Shown here piece after piece: positions 1 through 8,577 of a stretch of 64,000 bases of DNA (its first letter is position 1; every line of letters begins with the position of its first letter). This DNA comes from Alicyclobacillus acidocaldarius subsp. acidocaldarius Tc-4-1. GTDB lineage: Bacteria; Bacillota; Bacilli; Alicyclobacillales; Alicyclobacillaceae. A program made the position numbers and the translations under genes. A model generated the notes under the pieces. The model ran no database searches and was not told the origin of the DNA. It saw only the letters and a list, made by a program, of their open reading frames with translations. The stretch spans positions 1,299,092-1,363,091 of the forward strand of contig NC_017167.1 of NCBI RefSeq assembly GCF_000219875.1, given 5' to 3'.

Positions 1-651
1 CGGAAAGGCGACATAGAGCACTTCGCCAGCGGGGTCCATTTCGAGCAGAGTTTCTGTCCAGGGGCAACAGGTTGGCAAGACCAAAAGCGCAGGCTCCTTG
101 CGAGCCGCATAAGCCGCTTTCACAATCTCCGTCGCCTGAATTCGGCTGATCTCGTGGTTCGCGTAGTTCATGAGAATCTGCGTAGCAAAGTCTAAAGCTC
201 GCTCGAAGGCTCGGTTTTCGTCCTCCTGCGAATTCCACGGCGGATTGAAGGAGCTCACGAGCTCCGAGATTCCCTTGATTCGCATGTCCCGCTCTAGGTC
301 GATTCCGTTGTCGATCGCGTCGATAGCCTGAAAGAGTTTGTCGTCGATGTTGCTGGATATCAGCGCTCGATCCTCTTCCCGCTCCACACCAAGGGATTCC
401 AGAAATCGGTCACCAAAATCGCGCCAGATGAGGCCGGCGGAAGCGTAGGGAATGCCGTTCGGGCGATGTACCTTTTGGACGCTGTGGTGATCGTAAGGGC
501 CACCGCCGACGTCGACGACGAGATCGCATTGCGCCAGCACCGATTTATTTCGGGTGCGGACGATGCGGGCGTCTGGATAAATCGCTTTGAGTATCGCGAC
601 GGCGAATACTTCATCGGCATGGAACTTTCCATGGTGCGTACCTATTTTCAT
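1..651 (-). CDS. MYG1/UPF0160 family protein, C-terminus cut by window edge
   Basis: Read on the complement from an ATG at 651, this frame stays open to the window edge, giving 217 residues without a stop. The N-terminus holds the family's histidine/aspartate motifs: THHGKFHADE at residues 5-14 and DVGGGPYDHH at 47-56. DAIDNGI (111-117), a NPPWN stretch (about 136-140) and CPWTETL (196-202) follow in the order seen in eukaryotic MYG1. Human MYG1 is reported as a 3'-5' RNA exonuclease with a DHH-like metal site; the bacterial role is not established. AAGGTGG lies 11 bases before the start. The gene is divergent from topA. Function in this organism is inference; family membership is clear from the motifs. 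Confidence 0.85.
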   Translation of the reverse strand, partial: MKIGTHHGKFHADEVFAVAILKAIYPDARIVRTRNKSVLAQCDLVVDVGGGPYDHHSVQKVHRPNGIPYASAGLIWRDFGDRFLESLGVEREEDRALISSNIDDKLFQAIDAIDNGIDLERDMRIKGISELVSSFNPPWNSQEDENRAFERALDFATQILMNYANHEISRIQATEIVKAAYAARKEPALLVLPTCCPWTETLLEMDPAGEVLYVAFP

Positions 652-817
652 AAGGATATGAACCACCTTGCCAACGGATGGACGGCGCGATCCGCCTTTG
701 CCTTCACGTTACCATTCACGAAGTGCACAGCACAACTGGAACTTTCGCTCCATCTGTCCAGGACGAAACGGCGCGCGCACGCAAGCTGCGCAAAGTGAGG
801 GACGGCGCGTCCACCGT

Positions 818-845
818 TTGCAAAGGAAAGGATCCCGGTGATAAT
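818..845 (+). promoter_or_regulatory. Putative sigma-A promoter of topA
   Basis: TTGCAA at 818-823 and GATAAT at 840-845 are separated by 16 bases and lie about 55 bases before the topA start. The -10 box matches five of six consensus positions and the -35 box four of six. It would drive the topA-trmFO-xerC-hslVU transcription unit. Sequence-only prediction. Confidence 0.5.
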
Positions 846-901
846 ATGGTTTGAACCAAGGACAGGGTTTGCCAAGGCTGCGACGAATGGAGGATCGTGG
901 C

Positions 902-2992
902 GTGTCAGACTATCTGGTCATCGTCGAGTCGCCTGCCAAGGCGAAGACGATTGGGAAGTATCTGGGGAGCAAGTACACAGTGAAAGCCTCCATGGGCCAC
1001 GTGCGAGACTTGCCCAAGAGCCAACTCGGCGTCGACGTGGAACATGGTTTCGAACCGAAATATATTACCATCCGCGGGAAGGGCGATGTCATCAAGGCGC
1101 TCCGCGAGGCGAGTAAGAAGGCGAAAAAGGTCTATCTCGCGGCGGACCCTGATCGCGAAGGGGAAGCCATCGCTTGGCACCTGCAACATCTGCTCGATCT
1201 CAATCCTGACGATGACTGTCGCGTCGTGTTTCACGAGATCACGAAGGACGCAGTCAAACAGGCGTTTCAACATCCGAGGAAGATCAACCTGGATCTCGTG
1301 AACGCGCAACAAACGCGGCGCATTCTGGATCGTCTTGTAGGCTACAAGCTGAGTCCGTTGCTGTGGCGAAAGGTGAAAAAGGGCCTCTCGGCAGGCCGCG
1401 TGCAGTCAGTGGCGCTGAGGCTCATTGTCGACCGCGAAAACGAAATTCGAGCGTTTCAGCCTGAGGAATACTGGACTGTCGACGCCCACGGCCAAGTACA
1501 CGGAAAGAAGCTCGTCGCTCGCTTTCATGGTTATGGTGAGGAAAAGACACCGCTTCCGAACGAAGAGGCCGTGCGCGAACTGTTGGCCCGTGTGGAAGGC
1601 CATTCACTGGTCGTGCGTCGGGTCAGGAAATCCGAACGGAAGCGAAATCCCGCTGCGCCGTTCACGACGAGCAGTCTCCAACAAGAGGCGGCACGAAAAC
1701 TCGGGTTCCGAGCGTACAAGACCATGCAAATTGCGCAGCAGTTATACGAAGGGCTGGATGTGCCGGGCGAAGGCACGGTCGGTCTCATCACCTACATGCG
1801 AACGGATTCGACGCGCATCGCGCAATCCGCGCAGGAAGAAGCGAGAGCTTATATTCGGCAATCGTTTGGCGAGGATTACGTGCCGGATCGGCCGCGGCAA
1901 TATGCAAAAAACGAAGACGCACAAGACGCGCACGAGGCGATTCGCCCCACGTCAGTGATGCGGCATCCGGACCGGCTGAAGGATCACCTGTCGCGCGATC
2001 AGTATCGCCTGTACAAGCTCATCTGGGAACGATTCGTCGCGAGTCAGATGGAGTCGGCCATTCTCGACACAACGTCGGTCGATCTCGAGGCAAACGGTGC
2101 GTGGTTTCGCGCGACCGGTTCCGTCGTCCGGTTTCCTGGATTCATGGCGCTTTACACCGAGGGGCGCGACGACGAGAGCGAAGAAGAGGAAGGGAAACTG
2201 CTCCCTCCCCTCGAAGAGGGTGATGTGGTCCAGGTGAAGACCTGGAAACCCGAGCAGCATTTTACGCAGCCGCCGCCGCGCTACACGGAGTCGTCGCTCG
2301 TCAAAGCCATGGAAGAACTGGGGATTGGTCGGCCGAGCACGTACGCGCCGACCATCGACATCCTGTTGAAGCGCGGGTACGTAACGCTTGATCAAAAGCG
2401 ATTTGTCCCAACGGAACTCGGGGAAATTGTGGTGAACATCCTGAAGGAACACTTTCCCCAACTCATCGACGTGTCCTTCACCGCCGACATGGAAAGTCGA
2501 CTAGACAAGGTCGAGGAGGGTCATGCGAACTGGATCGAGCTGCTCGATCAGTTTTATCATGACTTTGAGAAGGATTTAAAGAAGGCGGAAAGCGCACTGG
2601 GGCACGTGGAATTGAAGGAAGAGGTTTCGGACGTGCGGTGTGAAAAGTGCGGCCGCCTGATGGTCTACAAAACGGGCAAGTATGGGAAGTTTCTCGCGTG
2701 TCCAGGTTTCCCCGAGTGTCGAAACACCAAGCCGGTGCTGAAAGAAATTTCGGTCTCCTGCCCAAAGTGCGGGAAACCGCTTGTGGAACGTCGAGGCAAG
2801 TCGAGAAAAGTGTTCTACGGCTGCAGCGGGTATCCCGAGTGTGATTACGTGCTTTGGCAGCGCCCAACGGGTCAGGTGTGCCCGGTCTGCGGGCATCCGA
2901 TGGTCGAAAAGGGCGGGAAGGGAAAGACCGTGGTGGTGTGCAGCAACGAAAAGGCTCATCCAATGGTGGCGACCGAGGCACAGGCAAAATGA
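902..2992 (+). CDS. topA: DNA topoisomerase I
   Basis: Type IA topoisomerase that relaxes negatively supercoiled DNA by cutting one strand. The GTG at 902 is chosen because GGAGG lies at 889-893, eight bases upstream, and the resulting N-terminus (VSDYLVIVESPAKAKTI) matches the family; an open frame extends back to 851 without better support. The protein is 696 residues, close to B. subtilis TopA. The Toprim domain comes first, then the catalytic GLITYMRTDS motif with Tyr298. The C-terminus carries Cys-pair zinc-ribbon repeats (CEKCG, CPKCG, CPVCG). The third repeat ends CSNEKAH and lacks the usual fourth cysteine. trmFO follows 12 bases downstream. Confidence 0.97.
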   Translation: MSDYLVIVESPAKAKTIGKYLGSKYTVKASMGHVRDLPKSQLGVDVEHGFEPKYITIRGKGDVIKALREASKKAKKVYLAADPDREGEAIAWHLQHLLDLNPDDDCRVVFHEITKDAVKQAFQHPRKINLDLVNAQQTRRILDRLVGYKLSPLLWRKVKKGLSAGRVQSVALRLIVDRENEIRAFQPEEYWTVDAHGQVHGKKLVARFHGYGEEKTPLPNEEAVRELLARVEGHSLVVRRVRKSERKRNPAAPFTTSSLQQEAARKLGFRAYKTMQIAQQLYEGLDVPGEGTVGLITYMRTDSTRIAQSAQEEARAYIRQSFGEDYVPDRPRQYAKNEDAQDAHEAIRPTSVMRHPDRLKDHLSRDQYRLYKLIWERFVASQMESAILDTTSVDLEANGAWFRATGSVVRFPGFMALYTEGRDDESEEEEGKLLPPLEEGDVVQVKTWKPEQHFTQPPPRYTESSLVKAMEELGIGRPSTYAPTIDILLKRGYVTLDQKRFVPTELGEIVVNILKEHFPQLIDVSFTADMESRLDKVEEGHANWIELLDQFYHDFEKDLKKAESALGHVELKEEVSDVRCEKCGRLMVYKTGKYGKFLACPGFPECRNTKPVLKEISVSCPKCGKPLVERRGKSRKVFYGCSGYPECDYVLWQRPTGQVCPVCGHPMVEKGGKGKTVVVCSNEKAHPMVATEAQAK

Positions 2993-3004
2993 GGGGGTGA
3001 CGAC

Positions 3005-4318
3005 ATGACTCATGTCACGGTCATCGGCGCAGGGCTCGCGGGTTCGGAGGCTGCGTGGCAGGCTGCGAATCGGGGCGCCAAGGTCACGCTGTATGAGATG
3101 CGGCCGGTTCAGATGACACCTGCGCATCACACCGATCGGTTCGCGGAGTTGGTGTGCACGAATTCCTTGCGGTCCAACAGCATCACGAACGCGGTGGGGC
3201 TGCTGAAGGAAGAGATGCGCAGGCTCGATTCCGTCATCATGCGGGCCGCGGATGCTCACGCGGTTCCGGCCGGCAATGCGCTTGCCGTCGATCGCGACAG
3301 CTTTTCGCAACGCGTAACAGAACTCGTTTCGCAGCATCCGAACATCACCGTCGTTCGCGAAGAAGTCACCGAGATCCCGAAGGACGGCGTCGTCGTGGTT
3401 GCGACCGGGCCTCTCACGTCTCCGGCGCTGTCGGAGGATATCCGCCGCCTGGTGGGGCACGGAGAACTTTACTTCTACGATGCTGCGGCGCCGATTGTCA
3501 CCAAGGAATCCATCGACATGTCGAAGGTCTTTTTTCAGTCGAGATATGATCAAGGAGATGCGGCGTACATCAACTGTCCGATGACCGAGGAGGAGTTTGA
3601 GGCGTTCTACGACGCGCTCGTCCACGCGGAGTGCGCCGAACTCAAGGACTTCGAAGAGGAACGGTATTTTGAGGGTTGCATGCCTATCGAGGCGCTGGCG
3701 AAGCGCGGAAAGCAAACCCTCCTGTTCGGCCCCATGAAGCCAGTAGGTCTTCGCGATCCGAGGACGGGCAGGCGTCCATTCGCGGTCGTCCAGCTTCGGC
3801 AGGACAACGCCGCCGCCACGCTGTACAACATGGTGGGTTTTCAAACGCACCTGAAGTGGGGCGAGCAGAAACGCGTGTTCCGGATGATCCCCGGGCTTGA
3901 ACAAGCGGAGTTTGTGCGATACGGGGTCATGCACCGGAATACGTATATCAACAGCCCGGTTGCGCTTCTGCCCACGTATCAGGCCAAGGCGCGTCCGACG
4001 CTGTTTTTTGCCGGTCAGATGACGGGCGTCGAGGGGTACGTGGAATCCGCAGCCTCCGGCCTCATCGCGGGCATCAACGCGGCTCGGGTGGCGGCCGGGC
4101 AGGACGCACTCGTCTTCCCTCCGACGACCTCCATGGGCAGCTTGGCGCATTACATCACCCATGCGTCGCCGCAAGGGTTTCAGCCCATGAATGCCACCTT
4201 TGGCATCTTTCCGCCGCTCGATCCGCCGGTCAAAGACAAAAAGGCTCGCTACGAGCGCTATGCGGAGCGAGCGCTGGAGGATCTCCGGGTTTTCAGTAGG
4301 GAGCTGCAGCGCGTGTGA
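3005..4318 (+). CDS. trmFO: Methylenetetrahydrofolate--tRNA-(uracil-5-)-methyltransferase TrmFO
   Basis: Folate- and FAD-dependent enzyme that makes 5-methyluridine at position 54 of tRNA, using methylene-THF instead of SAM. The 437-residue product opens with the dinucleotide-binding GAGLAG motif (residues 8-13). It contains the family-typical VCTNSLRSN segment (about 50-58) with the conserved cysteine, and [15 protein letters not shown] near residue 340. GAGGGGGTGA precedes the ATG. It sits between topA and xerC, as in Bacillus, and its TGA overlaps the xerC GTG start. Confidence 0.97.
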   Translation: MTHVTVIGAGLAGSEAAWQAANRGAKVTLYEMRPVQMTPAHHTDRFAELVCTNSLRSNSITNAVGLLKEEMRRLDSVIMRAADAHAVPAGNALAVDRDSFSQRVTELVSQHPNITVVREEVTEIPKDGVVVVATGPLTSPALSEDIRRLVGHGELYFYDAAAPIVTKESIDMSKVFFQSRYDQGDAAYINCPMTEEEFEAFYDALVHAECAELKDFEEERYFEGCMPIEALAKRGKQTLLFGPMKPVGLRDPRTGRRPFAVVQLRQDNAAATLYNMVGFQTHLKWGEQKRVFRMIPGLEQAEFVRYGVMHRNTYINSPVALLPTYQAKARPTLFFAGQMTGVEGYVESAASGLIAGINAARVAAGQDALVFPPTTSMGSLAHYITHASPQGFQPMNATFGIFPPLDPPVKDKKARYERYAERALEDLRVFSRELQRV

Positions 4319-5238
4319 CGCCGCCTGTCGAGGATGCGGTACGAGCTTTTCTGGACGATGCGGAACTTCGTTTCAGCCCGCGAACCGTGCGCAGTTACCG
4401 GCAAGACCTTGAGGCTTTCCGCCAATGGCTCGCCGGCCGCGGCGTCCACCATCTGGACGCCCTTTCCACTCGCGATGTGCGCATGCACGCGAGCGATCTG
4501 CTGATGAAAGGGGCAGCCAAATCAAGCGTGGCGAGGCGGCTTTCATGTCTCCGCACGTTCTTGCGGTTCTGTGCGGAGCGGGGCTGGGTGCGGCAGGTGA
4601 TGGCTGAACAGGTTCGCCTACCTAAGCAGGACAGGCGACTTCCGCGCTATCTGCACGAGGAAGAAGTGGCGGCGCTCCTCGATCATGTCGCGGGCGACGA
4701 TTTTTTGGCCCTGCGGGATCGAGCGCTGTTGGAGTTTCTCTACGCGACAGGCGTGCGCGTAAGCGAATGTGTTCAGTTGGATATCGGCGATCTCGACCTG
4801 TCGGCCGGTTTTGCGCGCGTCCTAGGCAAAGGGGGGCGAGAACGGTACGTGATGGTCGGGCGGCGGGCCGTCGAGGCGCTTTTGCGCTATCTTCCGCTTC
4901 GCGATCGGATGGCGCGCTGCTCTGCGGTGTTCATCAATCGCCGTGGCGGACGCCTGACGGACCGAAGTGTGCGGCGCGTGTTGGAGCGACGGATTCAGGA
5001 AGTTCCCGGACTCCGCTCTATTCACGTGCACGGCCTTCGGCACTCATTCGCGACACACATGCTAAACGGAGGAGCGGACCTCCGGAGCGTCCAGGAGTTG
5101 TTGGGGCACGCAAGCCTCACGAGCACACAGATTTACACACACACGAGCCGTGAGCAGTTGGCTCGGGCGTACTACGCAGCGCATCCCCGCGCACGCCGAG
5201 GGACACAAGGACGGGAGTCGAACGACGATGGGATATGA
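4315..5238 (+). CDS. xerC: Tyrosine recombinase XerC (CodV)
   Basis: Site-specific recombinase that resolves chromosome dimers at dif together with XerD. The 307-residue protein has a SAM-like N-terminal core-binding domain (about 1-95) and a C-terminal catalytic domain. The full active-site set is visible: Arg148 (TGVRVSE), Lys172 (GKGGRER), His239 and Arg242 ([10 protein letters not shown]), His265 (LLGH) and Tyr274 (TQIYTH). GTG at 4315 overlaps the trmFO stop, indicating translational coupling. In B. subtilis this gene (codV) heads the codV-clpQ-clpY-codY operon; the same order without codY is seen here. Confidence 0.95.
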   Translation: MTPPVEDAVRAFLDDAELRFSPRTVRSYRQDLEAFRQWLAGRGVHHLDALSTRDVRMHASDLLMKGAAKSSVARRLSCLRTFLRFCAERGWVRQVMAEQVRLPKQDRRLPRYLHEEEVAALLDHVAGDDFLALRDRALLEFLYATGVRVSECVQLDIGDLDLSAGFARVLGKGGRERYVMVGRRAVEALLRYLPLRDRMARCSAVFINRRGGRLTDRSVRRVLERRIQEVPGLRSIHVHGLRHSFATHMLNGGADLRSVQELLGHASLTSTQIYTHTSREQLARAYYAAHPRARRGTQGRESNDDGI

Positions 5239-5772
5239 GATGCACGGTACGACGATTTTTGCTATGCTGCGCGACGGGCGCGGCGCGATGGCGGGCGATG
5301 GCCAGGTGACCTTTGGCAACAGCATGGTCATGAAGCACGGCGCCCGCAAGGTAAGACGGCTTTATCACGATCGCATCGTGGCCGGATTCGCCGGCTCCGT
5401 CGCGGACGCCTTCACGTTGTTTGAGAGGTTTGAGAAAAATTGGAGGAATTCCAGGGCAACCTTCCGAGGGCTGCTGTGGAACTTGCGAAAGTATGGCGAT
5501 CCGACAAGATCCTCCAGAAGCTCGAAGCCATGCTCGTCGTCATGGACGCGCGTGACCTCCTGATCGTGTCGGGAGGCGGCGAGGTCATCCAGCCGGACGA
5601 CGGGATCTGCGCCATCGGGTCCGGGGGCGGATACGCGCTCGCGGCGGGTCGGGCGTTGGCCCGGAATACGGAACTCGAGCCTGCCGAGATCGCGAAGCAG
5701 GCTCTTCTCATTGCCTCCGAAATTTGTGTATATACGAACGATCAAATCGTTCTGGAGACTGTTGGGGTATAG
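5228..5772 (+). CDS. hslV: ATP-dependent protease subunit HslV (ClpQ), frameshifted in this sequence
   Basis: Proteolytic core of the HslVU (ClpQY) protease. From ATG 5228 the frame reads [13 protein letters not shown] and continues through GDGQVTFGN and [18 protein letters not shown], then leaves frame at an A5 run (5435-5439). The rest ([17 protein letters not shown] onward, ending [16 protein letters not shown]) is in the next frame. Adding one A restores 181 residues, the usual ClpQ length. The paired Thr-Thr before IFA corresponds to the N-terminal nucleophile region. MHG at 5240 is an alternative start. The 3' end abuts hslU. A sequencing error is likelier than loss of function, because everything else is intact. 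Confidence 0.9.
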
Positions 5773-5782
5773 GGGGATGGCC

Positions 5783-7177
5783 ATGCCCAGCGAGCGAGAG
5801 TTAACACCGAGGGAGATCGTCGAGTACCTCGATCGGTATATTGTGGGCCAAAAGAAGGCGAAGCGAGCGGTCGCCATTGCGCTGAGAAACCGGTATCGCC
5901 GTTCGAAGCTGTCGCCAGAAATGCAAGCCGAGGTGACGCCGAAGAACATCCTCATGATTGGGCCCACGGGCGTGGGCAAGACGGAGATTGCGCGCAGGCT
6001 GAGCAAGCTCGTGGGTGCGCCTTTCATCAAAGTGGAGGCCACCAAGTTTACCGAGGTGGGCTACGTCGGCCGGGACGTGGAATCCATGGTGCGGGACCTC
6101 GTGGAGACGGCGGTTCGAATGGTGAAGGCGGAGCACGCGGAGCGCGTGAAGAGTGAAGCGGAGGCTCGCGCGAACGACCGGATCGTCGAAGCGCTGGTGC
6201 CCGATCCGGGGGCGAGATCGCGCGCGAGAAATCCGTTCGAAATGCTGTTCAGCGGGGGATTCGCGTCGGAGCGGCCGCAGGAGCCTTCGTCGGACCAGAT
6301 ACGCGAGGAGCGCCGCCGCGTCAAGCAGAAACTGCTCATGGGGGCGCTTGAGGATCACTACGTGGAGGTCGACGTCGAGGAGCAGGCGGGTCCTATGGCG
6401 CTCGGATTCATCCCGGGAATGGGTGCGGAAAGCCTCGGAAATCTGCAGGAGATGCTCGGGAACTTGTTGCCGAAATCCACAAAGAAGCGCAAAATGACCG
6501 TTCGCGAGGCTCGCAAGGTGCTCACGCAGGAAGAAGCGCAAAAGCTGATTGATATGGATGCGGTGACGGCTGAGGCCATCTACCGCGCGGAAAATCACGG
6601 GATCATTTTCATCGACGAGATGGACAAAATCGCGGGACGCGAAACGCACGGACCGGACGTCTCCCGGGAGGGCGTGCAGCGAGACATCCTGCCCATTGTC
6701 GAGGGGTCGACGGTCTCGACCAAGTACGGCGCGGTGAAGACGGATTACATGCTGTTCATTGGCGCGGGCGCCTTCCATGTCGCGAAACCGTCCGATCTCA
6801 TTCCCGAGCTCCAGGGCCGCTTCCCCATCCGCGTGGAGCTTGAACCTTTGACCAAGGAGGATTTCGTTCGCATCTTGCGAGAACCTGAGAATTCGCTCAT
6901 CAAGCAATACACTGCGCTCCTCGAAACAGAAGGAGTTCGCGTGGAGTTTACCGACGAGGCCATCGAGCGAATCGCAGAGATGGCGCAGAAGGTCAACGAG
7001 GAGACAGAGAACATCGGTGCGCGCCGCCTTCACACGTTGGTGGAGAAGGTGCTCGAAGATCTTTCGTTTGAGGCGCCCGAGATTCACCTCGGTGAAATCA
7101 AAATTACACGGGCGTACGTCGACGAAAAGCTCGGCGATATCGTGCAAAACCGGGATCTGAGTCAGTTCATTCTTTGA
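5783..7177 (+). CDS. hslU: ATP-dependent protease ATPase subunit HslU (ClpY)
   Basis: AAA+ unfoldase that feeds substrates to HslV. The 464-residue protein has Walker A GPTGVGKT at residues 60-67 and Walker B IIFIDE at 274-279. Between them lies a variable intermediate (I) domain. The C-terminus DLSQFIL resembles the tail HslU inserts into HslV. ATG 5783 is preferred because AGGGGG (5771-5776), which overlaps the hslV stop, is six bases away; ATG 5777 would have no spacing. codY, which follows in Bacillus, is missing: a terminator and flgB come next. Confidence 0.97.
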   Translation: MPSERELTPREIVEYLDRYIVGQKKAKRAVAIALRNRYRRSKLSPEMQAEVTPKNILMIGPTGVGKTEIARRLSKLVGAPFIKVEATKFTEVGYVGRDVESMVRDLVETAVRMVKAEHAERVKSEAEARANDRIVEALVPDPGARSRARNPFEMLFSGGFASERPQEPSSDQIREERRRVKQKLLMGALEDHYVEVDVEEQAGPMALGFIPGMGAESLGNLQEMLGNLLPKSTKKRKMTVREARKVLTQEEAQKLIDMDAVTAEAIYRAENHGIIFIDEMDKIAGRETHGPDVSREGVQRDILPIVEGSTVSTKYGAVKTDYMLFIGAGAFHVAKPSDLIPELQGRFPIRVELEPLTKEDFVRILREPENSLIKQYTALLETEGVRVEFTDEAIERIAEMAQKVNEETENIGARRLHTLVEKVLEDLSFEAPEIHLGEIKITRAYVDEKLGDIVQNRDLSQFIL

Positions 7178-7208
7178 AGTGCCATGGAAGTTCCATAACG
7201 CCCCAAAC

Positions 7209-7244
7209 GGATGGCCTCGATTCCGAGGTCATCCTTTTTTTCTT
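7209..7244 (+). terminator. Intrinsic terminator after hslU
   Basis: GGATGGCCTCG (7209-7219) pairs with CGAGGTCATCC (7224-7234) around an ATTC loop with one mismatched position, followed by TTTTTTTCTTT. This ends the topA-hslU unit and separates it from the flagellar block. Confidence 0.9.
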
Positions 7245-7332
7245 TGCTTTTGATGGTTGTGCAACCGCTGACGGACCTCTGAGCTCGATTCATAAGAAAA
7301 ACTTAACTGCTTCTAGCAGGATTCCGGTCGGA

Positions 7333-7370
7333 TTCGACGAATTTGTAGTTTCGACCTGAAGTTCGTCGAA
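7333..7370. repeat. Paired palindromes TTCG(A/T)CGAA upstream of flgB
   Basis: TTCGACGAA (7333-7341) and TTCGTCGAA (7362-7370) are exact reverse complements. Each is itself palindromic around its central base, and their centres are 29 bases apart. The pair lies just before the flgB ribosome binding site (GGGGGAGAG, 7378-7386). It could be a two-site operator for the fla/che operon, or the arms of a leader hairpin. I found no convincing sigma-A or sigma-D promoter between 7245 and 7332. Confidence 0.5.
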
Positions 7371-7394
7371 TTTTGTCGGGGGAGAGCCCAGGCC

Positions 7395-7799
7395 ATGACG
7401 GTTTTCGAGCTGTTGCAGAGCGCTCTCGACGCCTCGACGCTCCGGCAGGCGGTGTACGCAAATAACATCGCGAACGCCGGGACGCCCGGCTATAAGCGCC
7501 AGGATGTGGCGTTTGAGACGCTGCTTCAAAGTGCGCTGGGGAGTGGAACGAGTGGCGCGCTCGGCGAGGCGCAGATCCCCATCGGGGAGGAAGAGCCGAA
7601 ATACGATCTGAGCACGTTGCCGAATATCGTTCCCCAGGTGTACACCGATACGTCCACAACCGTGAACAGCAATGGTAACAACGTGGACATTACGGAAGAA
7701 ATGGTCTTGATGGCTGAAAATCAGGTGAGGTACGACACCCTGGTGCAGGACATCTCGGACCGACTGGATCGGCTGCGCACGGCCATCATGGGGAGCTGA
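7395..7799 (+). CDS. flgB: Flagellar basal-body rod protein FlgB
   Basis: Proximal rod component of the flagellar basal body, exported by the type III apparatus. The 134-residue protein carries the rod/hook signature early (YANNIANAGTPGYKRQDVAFE, about residues 21-40) and a C-terminal amphipathic helix (EMVLMAENQVRYDTLVQDI). The ATG follows GGGGGAGAGCCC. It is the first gene of the long fla/che block, and flgC starts five bases after its stop, as in Bacillus. Confidence 0.95.
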   Translation: MTVFELLQSALDASTLRQAVYANNIANAGTPGYKRQDVAFETLLQSALGSGTSGALGEAQIPIGEEEPKYDLSTLPNIVPQVYTDTSTTVNSNGNNVDITEEMVLMAENQVRYDTLVQDISDRLDRLRTAIMGS

Positions 7800-7804
7800 G
7801 GTCC

Positions 7805-8239
7805 ATGTTTGACAACACGAGCATGAACATCTCGGCGAGCGGACTTGCGGCGAATCAATTGTGGCTCAACGTGATCGCCAACAATATCGCGAACGTGAAT
7901 ACCACCCGCACTCCGCAGGGGGGACCTTATCGCGCCGAGATCGTCAATTTTTCGCCCGTGGAAAATGACGTGTCCTTTCAAACGGCCCTGGGACAGGCTG
8001 TCCAAGGGGTGGGTGGAGGCGTTGAGGTGACAAGCATCACACAGGACACGAGTCCGTTCCAGCTGATTTACGATCCGTCCAATCCGGACGCCGTGAACGG
8101 CTACGTGGAGACCTCGAACGTCAACCTAACCACGCAGATGGTCGACTTGATTCAGGCGACGCGCGCCTATCAGGCGAACGCCACGGCCTTTGACGCGGCC
8201 AAACAGATGGCCGTGACGGCGCTAGGAATCGGCAAGTGA
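7805..8239 (+). CDS. flgC: Flagellar basal-body rod protein FlgC
   Basis: Rod component stacked with FlgB. The 144-residue product has the N-terminal signature LWLNVIANNIANVNTTRT (about 17-34) and the C-terminal rod/hook helix with SNVNLTTQMVDLIQATRAYQANA. Length and order flgB-flgC-fliE match the family. Starts at ATG 7805, with the end of flgB and GAGGTCC just before it. Confidence 0.95.
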   Translation: MFDNTSMNISASGLAANQLWLNVIANNIANVNTTRTPQGGPYRAEIVNFSPVENDVSFQTALGQAVQGVGGGVEVTSITQDTSPFQLIYDPSNPDAVNGYVETSNVNLTTQMVDLIQATRAYQANATAFDAAKQMAVTALGIGK

Positions 8240-8250
8240 GGTGAAGGAGT

Positions 8251-8547
8251 ATGGTTGTGCCCGTGTCATCTGCTTTGACACCCAGTGCGGGCGCCACAGC
8301 GTCTACGGGGAATGGTTTTTCGGGCGGTCTAAGTTTCTCCGACTATCTTGGAAAGGCGCTCGACGAGGTCAACCAGGTGGCCGCTCGCGCGGACAACCTG
8401 GCGGTGGAATACGCGAGCGGCGGCCCCGTGTCCACGGCGGATCTGATGATTGCCGAGACCCAGGCTTCGCTTGCGGTAGACCTTTTGTCTCAAACCGCCA
8501 CCCGCGTGCAACAGGCGTACACCACGTTGATGAACATGCAGATTTAA
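8251..8547 (+). CDS. fliE: Flagellar hook-basal body complex protein FliE
   Basis: Small rod-to-MS-ring adaptor. The 98-residue protein has an N-terminal low-complexity Ser/Thr/Gly stretch (about 5-27). It then shows the typical FliE core, FSDYLGKALDEVN, and the C-terminal block DLMIAETQASLAVDLLSQ. GGTGAAGGAGT directly precedes ATG 8251. Located between flgC and fliF, as expected. Confidence 0.93.
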   Translation: MVVPVSSALTPSAGATASTGNGFSGGLSFSDYLGKALDEVNQVAARADNLAVEYASGGPVSTADLMIAETQASLAVDLLSQTATRVQQAYTTLMNMQI

Positions 8548-8577
8548 CCTACTACGAGGGGGATAGGGTGAGATGCG

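Noticed and set aside
466-798. 110-codon plus-strand frame near the left edge
   Set aside because: It is antisense to the MYG1-type gene, whose motifs are clear on the minus strand.
2576-4174. 532-codon open frame on the minus strand across topA and trmFO
   Set aside because: It mirrors well-conserved plus-strand genes, has no recognisable domain, and is typical of spurious antisense frames in GC-rich DNA.
4315-5238. XerC as a mobile-element integrase
   Set aside because: Its place in the conserved trmFO-xerC-hslV order and overlap with trmFO indicate the chromosomal dimer-resolution recombinase.
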